Origin: Jaenimonas drosophilae
Taxonomy: Eukaryota > Euglenozoa > Kinetoplastea > Trypanosomatida > Trypanosomatidae
Direction of reading: 5' to 3'
NCBI GenBank assembly: GCA_030849065.1
Contig: JASAON010001508.1
Span: 1 to 43,688 of the forward strand
Length of the DNA stretch: 43,688 nt
Position numbers and translations under genes: made by a program. Under the pieces are notes generated by a model that did no database searches, was not told the DNA's origin, and saw only the letters and a program-made list of their open reading frames with translations. Positions 17,604 to 26,770 of the stretch are shown here, one piece after another (the stretch's first letter is position 1; each line of letters starts with the position of its first letter).

Positions 17604-18243
17604 AGACCCTAAGTGCGGGGGTGCATCTGCTGCTCGTACCAACACTGTTCACACCCTAAGTCGTTGCGACAATTTTTCCCGACATCATCTCATCACCTTG
17701 CTTGGTCCTGCCAATGCTACGACAACCCTCGTACATCCTGCTCTTATCCATGTTGTGTTCTTCTTGGAGAAGTGCAGATGCATCAACAGGCAATAGCAAC
17801 ACACATGACCAATCATGGTAGATCCATGATGATGTGCCAACGACACACGAAACGAAACTTGTGGTGCTCCACCACAACACACCTTCACTCCTCTTGACGC
17901 CCTCGTGAAGTGGTTGAGTCTGAAACTTGACGACAGCTGACGAAGCTGTGCCACAACAATGGCTGCGTGCCGCGATCTGCGTGGACTGCTGAGTGTGCTT
18001 CTGCACAAGCTCAATCGTGATGGATAAGTATGCACCTCCTACATGAGGTTGAGCTGTGGTGAACTCTTCCTGGGAGGATTGGGCGTAGCACGCAAGCACT
18101 TCTTCCTTCTTTCTCCTCTGCCACCCCCCCTTAACTCCGTAGCGGATTCTGAGCGGTGTGCCAGCAACACATTTATCCTCATCCGTACACCAACGGGAAC
18201 TCTGGAATTAGCAGAGTTTCTCTGCCGCCGACGGAGACGCATC
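17604..18243 (+). other. 640-bp intergenic region before the pseudokinase
   Basis: No gene seen. The frame of the downstream gene is open back to ATG 18043, but the strong pyrimidine tract and AG at 18098-18142 lie inside that extension, so 18043-18243 is probably untranslated. Confidence 0.55.
18098..18142 (+). promoter_or_regulatory. trans-splice acceptor that decides the start of the pseudokinase gene
   Basis: Pyrimidine tract 18098-18132 (CTTCTTCCTTCTTTCTCCTC then CCACCCCCCCTT), next AG at 18141-18142. It is downstream of ATG 18043, so a mature mRNA spliced here would first meet ATG 18244. Confidence 0.55.
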
Positions 18244-20259
18244 ATGTCCTTTGTCATGACGGATTCCGGGGTACTCACCCCATCGATTCTCGAACAGAAT
18301 GTGGTGAGCTTCGAAACTGATATTGCTTTGTTGGACTACATTTGCAACACGATTGAGCGGGACGCCGTACTTGTGGTCATGAACCGGCACCAGATGAAGA
18401 ATGCGGTGAAGCGTATGTTGCTCGTGTACTCGTTGCTGTCGAAGCTTCCCAACCCTCGCCCTACACCTGCCATATTGTGCGTGATGCGCTCAGGCCTCTT
18501 GCTGTTGCAGCGCATGATGCCACTCAACGAACATGACAACCATTGGCAGCAACGACTACGGCGGAGCTTTGCCTGCCGTCACTGGTTTGCAGCGCTGCGA
18601 GAGCGTCAAGGTGCGGTGTGGCATCTGCACTCGTCCTCCAGCTGGGCGGATGAGGATCGTCGCGCAGTGGAGATGGATGAGGTGGAGAACGCCACACTTC
18701 TCATGCAGCTCGTCCAGCAGGGGCGTGTGGTGTTGCCCGACCTCGTGGATGGCAGCTCGGTGGATGCCCTGGTTCACAGCTACCGCGGTGTAGAGCAGGC
18801 CTATTGGAAGCTTCCATTTGAGAGGCTGCGTCATCGTGCCACACATGACCACATGCCTGTGCCACACTCCACCATCACACAGGACGACCACAACACCGCC
18901 CTTCGCTTCACCATTCACCGCGGCTACGTCTACGAGGACCGTCGCGTTGTGGTGAAGTTGTTGGACAGCGACCACCTCGATCCCGAGACGATGACGTACT
19001 TTGTGCAGGATTCTGTGGCACGAATGAAGTGGTGCCACCCACACATTGTGGAGTACTTTGGTGCCTTCACGGAGAAGTTCCTGACCGTGGAACAAGAATG
19101 CAAGGCGTGGGAGTCAGCCCAGCACTCGTCGCATCGAACCTATCCTGTTGTCTCCCTCCCCGGCATGTCGGCGGAGGAGAGCGCGCGCACGGTGATGGAG
19201 AAGAACATCCCTCGTCTATCACTTGGGCTGGTCATGGAGGATATGCTGCGAGGCACGACGAGCTCCTCCCCCACAAGCGGACCTCTTCACGGCTTTGAGT
19301 CGCTGCATGAGGTGCTCTTTGTGGAGCATCGTCGGCTCACCATTGATGCATGCATCTCCATCACTCTGCAGGTGGCGGATGCTCTGGAGTACATCCTGCT
19401 CGACAAGGCCAACCTCCCTGCAGAGGTTGTCCGAGCGTGGATCTCCATCTCCCCTTCCAACTTGTTCATTGCCAAGAACGCTGGCGGTGCGGCCGCCTCA
19501 GCTCGTTTTGTTGGCTCCGACGAGCCCATCACGGGTGAGGATGTTCTCGTTGCGTCAACGGACATTCAGGTGGATGAGATCGTCTTTTCACGCGAGAGCA
19601 TTGAGGCGTCACCCGTGCCATCCCCGACCAAGTCCGCCCTCACCTCCGCACACCGCACAACAATGTCGAGCCAGGCAAGCGACGTAAACCCGTTAAGCCC
19701 ACCCCCGCCCCCGTGCGAGACCCTCGCCGTGAAGGGCTCACCCTTTGTGGTCAAGTACTCCCCACCCATCTACGTCCACGACGGACTGTGCAGCCGTTGG
19801 TACCCCCACCCATGTGCCAAGTCTCCGTCGTGCTATGCACTGGCGCAGCTCTTCCTCGCCCTCCTCACCAACTTGCCGCCCTACCGATATCTTCGAACCC
19901 AACATGACCTGCTGCGTGCCATCTTTGATGACCAGGACACCTTGTCGGATGACGCCATGGTGCACGTGAAGGTCAACCGCCACACAGGCTACAGCATCCC
20001 TGCTGGGCTACCCAAGGCCCTCAAGGCGCTGTGTCAGGGTGCACTGATGCTCAAGGACAACAAGAGCAAGGCCATGACCGTGGCGCAGTTCAGGGACGCC
20101 TTGATGGATGCGCGGGATTGCTTGGGTCAGCTGGTGCACATGCCCCTGCACACGACGGGGGTGGAGAGCCGGCCGACAAGCTATCCATCGGAGATGGACG
20201 ACCACGCCCACCGCAAGGACACAATCCAGTCGTGGGGAGACTACGGTGATGTGGAGTGA
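18244..20259 (+). CDS. divergent protein kinase-like protein, probable pseudokinase
   Basis: This protein of 671 residues (738 if begun at ATG 18043) has a kinase-like C-terminal half. The beta-3 lysine is retained (VVVKLL, K238), followed by an HPHIVEYFGAF segment typical of the alphaC-beta4 region. The catalytic loop is WISISPSNLFI at 399-409: the HRD aspartate is replaced by Ser401 and the loop lysine by Ser403, while Asn406 remains. No DFG is visible, and there is no glycine-rich loop. An APE-like region and the D-x-Y-x-L-A-Q-L-F helix (SCYALAQLFLALLTNLPPYR) follow. Two Ser/Pro-rich insertions lie after the alphaC and catalytic regions. The first ~200 residues match no family I know. Loss of HRD and DFG argues against catalysis; a scaffolding role is inferred. 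Confidence 0.8.
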   Translation: MSFVMTDSGVLTPSILEQNVVSFETDIALLDYICNTIERDAVLVVMNRHQMKNAVKRMLLVYSLLSKLPNPRPTPAILCVMRSGLLLLQRMMPLNEHDNHWQQRLRRSFACRHWFAALRERQGAVWHLHSSSSWADEDRRAVEMDEVENATLLMQLVQQGRVVLPDLVDGSSVDALVHSYRGVEQAYWKLPFERLRHRATHDHMPVPHSTITQDDHNTALRFTIHRGYVYEDRRVVVKLLDSDHLDPETMTYFVQDSVARMKWCHPHIVEYFGAFTEKFLTVEQECKAWESAQHSSHRTYPVVSLPGMSAEESARTVMEKNIPRLSLGLVMEDMLRGTTSSSPTSGPLHGFESLHEVLFVEHRRLTIDACISITLQVADALEYILLDKANLPAEVVRAWISISPSNLFIAKNAGGAAASARFVGSDEPITGEDVLVASTDIQVDEIVFSRESIEASPVPSPTKSALTSAHRTTMSSQASDVNPLSPPPPPCETLAVKGSPFVVKYSPPIYVHDGLCSRWYPHPCAKSPSCYALAQLFLALLTNLPPYRYLRTQHDLLRAIFDDQDTLSDDAMVHVKVNRHTGYSIPAGLPKALKALCQGALMLKDNKSKAMTVAQFRDALMDARDCLGQLVHMPLHTTGVESRPTSYPSEMDDHAHRKDTIQSWGDYGDVE

Positions 20260-20563
20260 TTTTCCAAACCTTGCGACACACGTGTATGTAGCTTCCGTGC
20301 ATACCAAAGCGCATTCATGAAGCACCTGACAAACACATGATCATGTGTTGGTTGCCTGCGTATGAGTGATGACGCTGCAAGTGCAAGCCCTCCCTCTCTT
20401 CTTCATGAATCTTGTCTTCTTGTGCTCAGCCGCAGGTACAGCACACACACATTGAGTGGCTGAGATAGACACAGCCGCGCCCTATGACGGCATAGGATAC
20501 TTCAGCCAGTAGAAGAGTTAGACCTAGATCTTCACCCAATACCAACACCATTCAGGGGCACAT
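20260..20563 (+). other. intergenic region after the pseudokinase
   Basis: No gene seen. It contains the acceptor at 20387-20429 and otherwise nothing notable. Confidence 0.6.
20387..20429 (+). promoter_or_regulatory. putative trans-splice acceptor for the gene at 20564
   Basis: Pyrimidine-rich 20387-20426, AG at 20428-20429, second AG at 20434-20435 (CCGCAG). Confidence 0.5.
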
Positions 20564-21994
20564 ATGTCCCAAGGAAGCAATCATTCCTCGGTGACGGTTG
20601 GCTCCAAGACGGAGTTGCCTGAGCGACATCGCTTGGGCAGCAAGCAATACACCACTCACGACTCCGCAGACCCGAGCGGGTACCGCTCAGACTCCGTGGA
20701 CTCCATGGAGGACGCGTACACGGCTGATGAAAATGACTTGGCAGTGCGTCGAGCCACAGTTCCCAATGCACAGTTAAGGGGCGTCAGCTGCGACGTGGAC
20801 GTGAAGGCACGCCGCCCAGGAGACGAGGACTCGGTGGATGTTCTCAGCAGTGGTGCCTTCTTGGGAATCCCACCCAGCCCCATGGGCCCAATTCAAGGTG
20901 CGGCGGAGGCGGTGCAGCTGCTGCAGCACAACTACTTTTGTGCGATGCAGGAGGTGAGCGTCGTTCAGCGTCAGCGAGACCGCGCAACTCGACGAGTTGG
21001 GGAGCTCGAGTCTGAGGTGGCCACACTGCGAAGGCGTCTGTCGTTGATGCATGCTGGCCTTGATTTTGGTGTACACAACCAAACGCGGCGACTGCGGTCC
21101 GAGTACCAGGAGCTCCGTCATGCCGTGCAGCTCATGTTGGGGGAGTTCCAGGAGCACTTTGGAACGGCCATGAGACTCGTACATCGCATGCCGCCACCTG
21201 TGCCGCTGCTCCCGCCGGAAGGCGCGCTGCGCAGTGGTACCCGCTCCCACCACTACCCCGCCCCACTACCCGGGCAGGATTCTGGCAGCCACGTCGCCAG
21301 CTGGTGGAGCCAAGTGCAGCCTGTGCGGCAGGCACACCTTGCTGATACACATGAGGCAGAGTTCCCATCGTTGAGCTCGGCCTCGCAAATGGATGCTGAG
21401 CGTGCATCCCCGAGAACCCCAACATCTTCTCAGGGGGAGGTGGAGTCTGCCACAGCGGCAGGTTGCCAACAACTACAGAGTGCGCTGGCAGATGCGCGAC
21501 GTGAGCTTGTTGCCCTACAGCAGCGTTGTGGCGTGATGGATGAGCAGCACGAGGACCGTCTTCGCCAATTGAAGAAGGTGCATCGCCTGCAGATGCGCAC
21601 TCTGCGGGAGGAGGTGGAGTGGCTCCGGTCTGTCGTACAACACCGGGCAGGTGGGGGCGAGAAGGAAGCTGCAGCGGGGTCGATGCACAGCCCAACCAGC
21701 CCAACACCGTCCACCGCCCCTTCCCAGCCAGCGGCAGCTGCACAGGACGAGGCCATTGTTGAAGATGCGCCAGAAGCGAGCTCCGCTACCCAGCAGGAGA
21801 TCAGCCCCGTCAGCACGCCATCCCTCAACGGCGGTTCCAAGCCCCCTCGCGCAGCATCAACTCTGGGGCCATCGAGCGTCGTTTCCGACAAGGCACGTGC
21901 GCTCATCCGTGGCCTTCCTCCAGCAGATGCGACGAGTGTGATGGATGGATTGTGGGCCGAGAAGCTCCTCGCAAAGCGTGGCATTCACTACTGA
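20564..21994 (+). CDS. coiled-coil protein, unknown function
   Basis: I do not recognise this 476-residue protein. It has a polar N-terminus rich in Ser, Asp and Thr, a coiled coil at about residues 115-205 (RDRATRRVGELESEVATLRR), a Pro-rich middle, a second coiled coil at about 305-365 (DARRELVALQQRC and HEDRLRQLKKVHRLQM), a disordered Pro/Ala/Ser stretch, and a short C-terminal helix ending in AEKLLAKRGIHY. The coiled-coil/linker layout is common in cytoskeletal and basal-body proteins, but nothing here identifies one. The start ATG at 20564 is the first after the acceptor. Frataxin follows after about 195 bases. Confidence 0.75.
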   Translation: MSQGSNHSSVTVGSKTELPERHRLGSKQYTTHDSADPSGYRSDSVDSMEDAYTADENDLAVRRATVPNAQLRGVSCDVDVKARRPGDEDSVDVLSSGAFLGIPPSPMGPIQGAAEAVQLLQHNYFCAMQEVSVVQRQRDRATRRVGELESEVATLRRRLSLMHAGLDFGVHNQTRRLRSEYQELRHAVQLMLGEFQEHFGTAMRLVHRMPPPVPLLPPEGALRSGTRSHHYPAPLPGQDSGSHVASWWSQVQPVRQAHLADTHEAEFPSLSSASQMDAERASPRTPTSSQGEVESATAAGCQQLQSALADARRELVALQQRCGVMDEQHEDRLRQLKKVHRLQMRTLREEVEWLRSVVQHRAGGGEKEAAAGSMHSPTSPTPSTAPSQPAAAAQDEAIVEDAPEASSATQQEISPVSTPSLNGGSKPPRAASTLGPSSVVSDKARALIRGLPPADATSVMDGLWAEKLLAKRGIHY

Positions 21995-22095
21995 GGAGGC
22001 GATGCCGGCATGAGTGAAGAGATGTTGTCGAGATGATGGCTTCATCGTGGCCTATCCATTGTGCGTTAGAGTGCGTGTGCTGACTCATGCAACGT

Positions 22096-22124
22096 GTTTC
22101 TCCTCCCCCATGTCTCGTCAACAG
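22096..22124 (+). promoter_or_regulatory. putative trans-splice acceptor for frataxin
   Basis: Tract 22096-22118 with AG at 22123-22124. It sits inside the upstream extension of the frataxin frame, which supports ATG 22190 over the GTG at 22094. Confidence 0.5.
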
Positions 22125-22189
22125 AAACAAAGGTACACTGCTGCGCATTTCACCACCACCACCACAACAACACACACACACAGAGAGAG

Positions 22190-22765
22190 ATGCGTGCTCG
22201 CCATCTTCAGCAGAGCTTGCGCTCGCTTCGAGCTCATCTCCCCTCCATTGCTGGGCCATCATGGGTGGCCCGCCGATACACCTCCCGTAACGATGACGCA
22301 CTGCCGCGAGGCCGGCTAGCGTGTTGCTCCGCGTCGCAGTACCGCTTTGCCTCCACGTCGGCCCCCAACAACGGCAGTGGCCGCTTGCACGCCTCACGTG
22401 CTGGGATGGACGGCTTCACGGATCTGGCCTACAACACCGCGGCCGACGAGTTCCTCGCCACGGTAGAGGAGGTCGTTGACGGCCTCGAGCTCCGGACCGT
22501 CGAAGAGATCTCCGCAAGTGGAGGGGTGCTAACGCTGGAGACCTCCAAACGTGGCACCTTCATCATAAATAAGCAGGCCCCCAACATGCAGCTGTGGCTA
22601 TCCTCGCCCATCTCCGGCCCACACCACTACGACATGGTGGTGGTTCCCAGTGCCGACGGGTCCAATGAGAAGGTGGAGTGGCATTGCGACAAGAACGGCC
22701 ACAATCTACGTGTGAAGCTGGAGGAGGAGCTCTCTGAGGCTTTGCAGGCCACAGTGTCGTTGTAG
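22190..22765 (+). CDS. frataxin, mitochondrial
   Basis: This 191-residue protein is frataxin, the mitochondrial protein that accelerates iron-sulphur cluster assembly on the NFS1/ISU scaffold complex. The N-terminus (MRARHLQQSLRSLRAHLP onward) is Arg- and Ser-rich with no acidic residue, fitting a mitochondrial presequence; a longer cleaved region may extend to about residue 70. The frataxin fold occupies about 80-189: helix 1 with conserved acidic residues (DEFLATVEEVVDGLE), the beta-sheet blocks GVLTLET and GTFIINKQAPNMQLWLSSP (the N-K-Q-x-P-x-x-Q-x-W-x-S signature), HYDMV, and a C-terminal helix (LRVKLEEELSEAL). Length is usual for a trypanosomatid-type frataxin with presequence. No odd feature. 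Confidence 0.96.
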   Translation: MRARHLQQSLRSLRAHLPSIAGPSWVARRYTSRNDDALPRGRLACCSASQYRFASTSAPNNGSGRLHASRAGMDGFTDLAYNTAADEFLATVEEVVDGLELRTVEEISASGGVLTLETSKRGTFIINKQAPNMQLWLSSPISGPHHYDMVVVPSADGSNEKVEWHCDKNGHNLRVKLEEELSEALQATVSL

Positions 22766-22947
22766 CTACACGGAATGAGGGCTCTCAGTCAGAAGCACAC
22801 CCAGGGGGCAGATGTCGGATGCAGGTAACTGCACACACCCCAAGACGTCCTCCATCTTCTTCACTTCATTACCCACAACCCAAGTTGCTCAACTTTCCTC
22901 ATTCATGGTGAATCATTCACACACTTCTCTCTATACCCCCCAAAACA

Positions 22948-23011
22948 TGTATGTACTATGTATTATATGTATGTGTATGTGTATGTGTTATATGTATATG
23001 TATATATGTAT
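22948..23011 (+). repeat. TATGTA-rich microsatellite
   Basis: Imperfect repeats of ATGT/GTAT and TATATG. It contains TGTATATA, the eight-base consensus bound by Puf proteins in RNA. It lies in the likely 3' UTR of frataxin or just beyond it. Confidence 0.7.
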
Positions 23012-23012
23012 C

Positions 23013-23056
23013 ACCTTTTTTCCCTTTCTGTACCCTGTGTTTCCTCCGTGTTGTAG
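23013..23056 (+). promoter_or_regulatory. putative trans-splice acceptor for the gene at 23105
   Basis: Strong tract (CCTTTTTTCCCTTTC and further pyrimidines to 23047), AG at 23055-23056. This puts the start at ATG 23105, not the TTG at 23069. Confidence 0.6.
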
Positions 23057-23104
23057 CTCTGTATTCTATTGGTGTATTACCCTTCACTACTTAGCCGACC
23101 ACAC

Positions 23105-24055
23105 ATGAGCTCCAGGACGCAGCAACGCACGTCAACGCCGAAGCGATCGTCGTCGGCCACTCCTCGCGCTGGGGTGGCGACGACGCGCTCCTCCTCCTCC
23201 TCGGCCAAGACGAAGAAGCAGTCGGGGCACATTCCTCATAGTGTGGTGGCGAACGGGATGAGCCCCAATCGGCACTCACGAGACAACGATGCGGAGGCAC
23301 GTAGTACGCAACGTACCCCATCCGCCCACACCCAGCGTGCTCCATCCCAACGGGAGAAGACCCCCACCAACACCAATGGACGCGCATCATCCATTGCTCG
23401 TCCTCCCGCGCTGCAGCTGAGCTCCGGCCATCCAAGCCGGCCACTGCCCAAGGAGCTGACGACCCCCCGCAGCGCCAAGCCTACCTATCGTACCCGGCCT
23501 AGCATCACCACACTGCGGCACCCAGGGACGGTGCGCGAGGAGGTGGTGATGCCCACGGCGGAGGACATGCGCCCCTCCATCGACACCCCGCGACGCTCCT
23601 CCCGCCGTTCCATTAGCACCGCCCCCTCTACCCCGCGGTGCAGCCAGCCGCCGAGCCAACGCGCCACCCCCACCCGCCGCACCCCGCGCCACAGCTCGGC
23701 ACCCACGACGCCCAAGTCGGCGATCCCCCCGCAGTACGTCTGCCATAGCGTCCTCGCCACCACCACGCCGCCACGCACGCGACGCGGAGCCGCCGCGCCA
23801 CGGCCCATCATCGCCGCCAACGGCCCCACCTCCCGCGCCAAGGGGTCCACCGCGGTGAGCGCGGAGCTCTTTCCCCAGGAGCCCGCCCTTAGCAAGCCAA
23901 AGGCGCGTGCCGTGGGAGAGACGCCGGCAGTGTCGCGGCGCTCACACTCACCCCTGCGGCCACTCACCTCCTCCCGGGCATCTATCCAGGATGGGGGCAG
24001 GGCGACGGATGAGGAGGAGCCGCTCCCTGAGTCCGCCCCCCGTCCAATGGCGTGA
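23105..24055 (+). CDS. very basic Ser/Thr/Pro/Arg-rich protein
   Basis: I do not recognise this 316-residue protein. It is low-complexity throughout, strongly basic, rich in Ser, Thr, Pro and Arg, with many [ST]P and TPR/TPK sites (for example STPKR, ATPRAG, TTPRSAK, TPRRSS, TPTRRTPRHS, TTPKSA). Acidic residues are scarce until the last dozen residues. Such composition suits a disordered protein that binds microtubules or nucleic acid and is controlled by proline-directed kinases, but this is inference. No domain, signal peptide or membrane segment is seen. The GC content of its DNA is higher than that of its neighbours. The start ATG at 23105 follows the acceptor closely. Confidence 0.72.
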   Translation: MSSRTQQRTSTPKRSSSATPRAGVATTRSSSSSAKTKKQSGHIPHSVVANGMSPNRHSRDNDAEARSTQRTPSAHTQRAPSQREKTPTNTNGRASSIARPPALQLSSGHPSRPLPKELTTPRSAKPTYRTRPSITTLRHPGTVREEVVMPTAEDMRPSIDTPRRSSRRSISTAPSTPRCSQPPSQRATPTRRTPRHSSAPTTPKSAIPPQYVCHSVLATTTPPRTRRGAAAPRPIIAANGPTSRAKGSTAVSAELFPQEPALSKPKARAVGETPAVSRRSHSPLRPLTSSRASIQDGGRATDEEEPLPESAPRPMA

Positions 24056-24820
24056 GTGCGGTGCGCCGCGGGGGCGGGTCTCTGGCGTGTGGGGTGATGG
24101 AGCGGCGATGGATTGGATGGCCACACTATGCTGCTGCTGAGCGCAAGGTGGTCGTCCTGCTGGCTCCGCATTACCCCACCCGTGCGCGGGCAGCATCTTC
24201 TTCCTCTCCTCGTGATGAAGAGGCGGACTGACGACGTATGGCCTGGGGGTAGCACGACGGGCAATGATTGTTAGGGAAAGCTGAGCGATGTGCAGTAGTC
24301 TGCGGTGGTAGCCCACAGTGTAGGCAGGCCGCTCTCTGCTTTTGTTGGTTTGTGGGTGCGAGAGATCTATCGCCCTGCGTGTATGCGCACACACCATTCG
24401 TATCTCTACGACTAATACTGAGGCGAGCGGAGAAGGGGCCGTCCGATGCACAAAGGTGCGTCGGGTGTGTTCCTATATCTCTCTGACTCAACAAGAAGGT
24501 GCGCCGCAAGCTAACCAGACCCACTGTATTAATCTGTTGTTGTCCTGTACGAGCACCGACGTATCGTATCCCTTAACGATGCGGTGATGGCTAGCTTAAC
24601 TATTCGTTTCCGTGTGGAGGCTGCACGTACCAAACATGCCATTCTCTGTACTTGTGTGGTGATGTGCGCCACATCCGACCGTGCTTCCATCACTTCTGTT
24701 CCTTTTTCTTTGTTGTTGTTGTTGTTGTTGTGTGTGTGTGCGCAGCATCTAGGCTCACCTGCCGAGTACGACAGGCATCAACATCGCTCTGCGCAGCCAA
24801 GAAGAGGCAAACACGACGCG
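24056..24820 (+). other. 765-bp intergenic region
   Basis: No convincing gene. A frame in register with the next gene is open from GTG 24584 / ATG 24587, but its apparent hydrophobic segment of seven Leu is the translation of the (TTG)n pyrimidine-rich tract at 24691-24745, so I treat it as untranslated. Confidence 0.6.
24691..24745 (+). promoter_or_regulatory. trans-splice acceptor that decides the start at 24821
   Basis: CTTCTGTTCCTTTTTCTTTG followed by (TTG)n and (TG)n, ending CGCAG at 24741-24745. The first ATG after this AG in the gene's frame is 24821. Confidence 0.55.
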
Positions 24821-26770
24821 ATGGGTGATGCCGCTGCAGTAGATGTAGAGGCACCCCCGCTCGTGCCGCAGACGCGGGCCGCAGAGAGCACCAACCCGCA
24901 AGTACCCCCGCTGTCGTTGCCCCCGTCCAAGCCACCGAGCCGCTCTCCATCTCTGCAGTGTACGCCACGGGCGGGAGGCAGCCGCGTGTGGGAGGGTGGC
25001 CAAGGCGAGGCGCCGCAGACCCGAGGACCCGGCAGCAGCCCACGTGTGGGGCAGAACCCTCTGCCTCCGCCATCTCGGCCACCGAGCCGCGCCGCTTCGC
25101 GGCCCGCTACCCCACGCGAGGCCAGCGGCGGGGAGTCGATCCCCCATGCGCAGGAAGGCGATGAGGTGCGCTCATGCAACGGGGAGGCGTCGCTATCCTT
25201 TGGCGGAGGAGCGGTCGTGGAGAGCCGCGCAGGTACACCGCGAGAGGCAAGCCGTCGGGCCTCCGTCTCTTCGCACGAGGAGCGAGAGGAGATGGCAAAG
25301 GCCGGCAACGACGACGCGGCACACAACCCCACGCCCGAGGAGGCTGCTCCTGTAGAAGTTGTTGGGAGTGCGTCGCGGGCGATGGAGCCCGTGGACGTGG
25401 AGGAGCAGCCTCAGGTAGTGGAATGCGACGAGATGCAATCGTGCAACGGCGAGGCATCGAGCCCTCTGGCGGGTGGTGCCCAGGCTCGTGAGGAGCCTCA
25501 GGAGATGGTGAGCTCCGACCACGGGGCAGCTAGCACGAGTGCCAAACCGACCAACGCACCCAAGGAGGATGCCCCACAAGAGGCTGTTGGGGGTGAGTCG
25601 CGAGCACTACCACCACAGATTGTGGCGGATGACGTGCAGACCTGCAGTGGAGAGGCATCGATTCCCTTCCCTGGCGATGCGGCAGTAGCGAAGCCTCGCC
25701 AGACTCCCCGAGAGGCAAGCCGCAGGCCATCCGCCTCGCAACACACCGAGCAACGAGACGAGGAACCTGCACGGGGCCGACGGCCCTCACCACCAAGTCG
25801 GCCACCATCGCGCTCATCCTCCTGCGGCTGTCCGCCAGCTCCACCGACGCACCGCTACTTGGCGGAAGCGGCGGTGAGCCCGCGGGTGGTGGAGGAGGAG
25901 GCGAACGCTGAGCGTCAGCGTGAGGCCTCTCGCTCGCCATCCCCAGAGGCCGTTGCCGCTGACGAGAGCGCCAACTCCATCAGCAGCAGCGCTGACCTGC
26001 GAAGTGGAACGGTACCCTATCGCTCAGCCACACAAACACACGCGGTGTCCGCAGAGGCGAGCCCGCCCCCGCCCACGGAGGTTACGCCGCGTGAGTCGCC
26101 CCAGCCGCGAAGGGTTGAGGCTCCCGTGGGGAAGCGAGAGACGGTGGCGCTGCGGCAGGCGGAACACGACTTTGGGAAGCGGCAGCCACTGACGTCGTCT
26201 AAGCTGGATGAGATTAGGGAGCTGCTGCAACGGTGCCGGGAGATCATCACCCAGAATGTGGCTCTTGAGGAGATCAAGGAGATTGCGCACCGGCAGGAAG
26301 AGCGGGTGCAGCAGCTCATGGGCTCCATCTCAAGCCGTGAGCGCTCGATTCGGCTGATGGACCAGGAGATGTACGTCCTGCGGGATGAGATCATCGCACT
26401 GCGCGGCACCGATCTCTACGGTCGATCACTTCGACCCATGGACGCCAACAGCGGTGAAGCTACTGGACGAACAAGCTGTCTGGCGGATGGAGCGCTTAGT
26501 GCTGAGGAGAGGCAACGGAATGCCAAGGAGCTCAACGCGTGGCGGGAGGAGCGCGCTGTTCTTCGTGAGAGGAAAGCGGCGCTCCTTCAGCGGCGACAAG
26601 ACCACATCCATTCCATCAACGAGCTGGCCAATGATCATTGTGTGTCGTCGGTGCACGTATCCAAGGGCCCCCGCGAGGGGAGCAGCTACGCCTCCTCTCA
26701 AACTGCCATAGGAGAGCACATGGCTGCTTCATTTATGGAGCACTACCGCAGCACGCATGAATGTGCGTGA
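24821..26770 (+). CDS. Pro/Ser/Glu-rich protein with internal repeats and C-terminal coiled coil
   Basis: I do not recognise this protein (649 residues from ATG 24821). The first ~420 residues are disordered and repetitive. A ~19-residue block occurs three times: DEVRSCNGEASLSFGGGAV, DEMQSCNGEASSPLAGGAQ and DDVQTCSGEASIPFPGDAA. TPREAS occurs three times, and PPSRPPSR-type segments recur at both ends of this region. The C-terminal ~200 residues are a charged coiled coil starting near ALRQAEHDFGKR, with LDEIRELLQRCREIIT, SSRERSIRLMDQEMYVLRDE and KELNAWREERAVLRERKAA. The apparent signal peptide of the longer open frame is an artefact of the splice tract. A cytoskeletal or scaffold role is possible, without direct evidence. 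Confidence 0.75.
   Translation: MGDAAAVDVEAPPLVPQTRAAESTNPQVPPLSLPPSKPPSRSPSLQCTPRAGGSRVWEGGQGEAPQTRGPGSSPRVGQNPLPPPSRPPSRAASRPATPREASGGESIPHAQEGDEVRSCNGEASLSFGGGAVVESRAGTPREASRRASVSSHEEREEMAKAGNDDAAHNPTPEEAAPVEVVGSASRAMEPVDVEEQPQVVECDEMQSCNGEASSPLAGGAQAREEPQEMVSSDHGAASTSAKPTNAPKEDAPQEAVGGESRALPPQIVADDVQTCSGEASIPFPGDAAVAKPRQTPREASRRPSASQHTEQRDEEPARGRRPSPPSRPPSRSSSCGCPPAPPTHRYLAEAAVSPRVVEEEANAERQREASRSPSPEAVAADESANSISSSADLRSGTVPYRSATQTHAVSAEASPPPPTEVTPRESPQPRRVEAPVGKRETVALRQAEHDFGKRQPLTSSKLDEIRELLQRCREIITQNVALEEIKEIAHRQEERVQQLMGSISSRERSIRLMDQEMYVLRDEIIALRGTDLYGRSLRPMDANSGEATGRTSCLADGALSAEERQRNAKELNAWREERAVLRERKAALLQRRQDHIHSINELANDHCVSSVHVSKGPREGSSYASSQTAIGEHMAASFMEHYRSTHECA

Larger units (their letters stand above)
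22766..23104 (+). other. intergenic region after frataxin
   Basis: No gene seen. It holds a TATG/TGTA-rich microsatellite at 22948-23011, then a pyrimidine tract and AG at 23013-23056. Confidence 0.6.
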
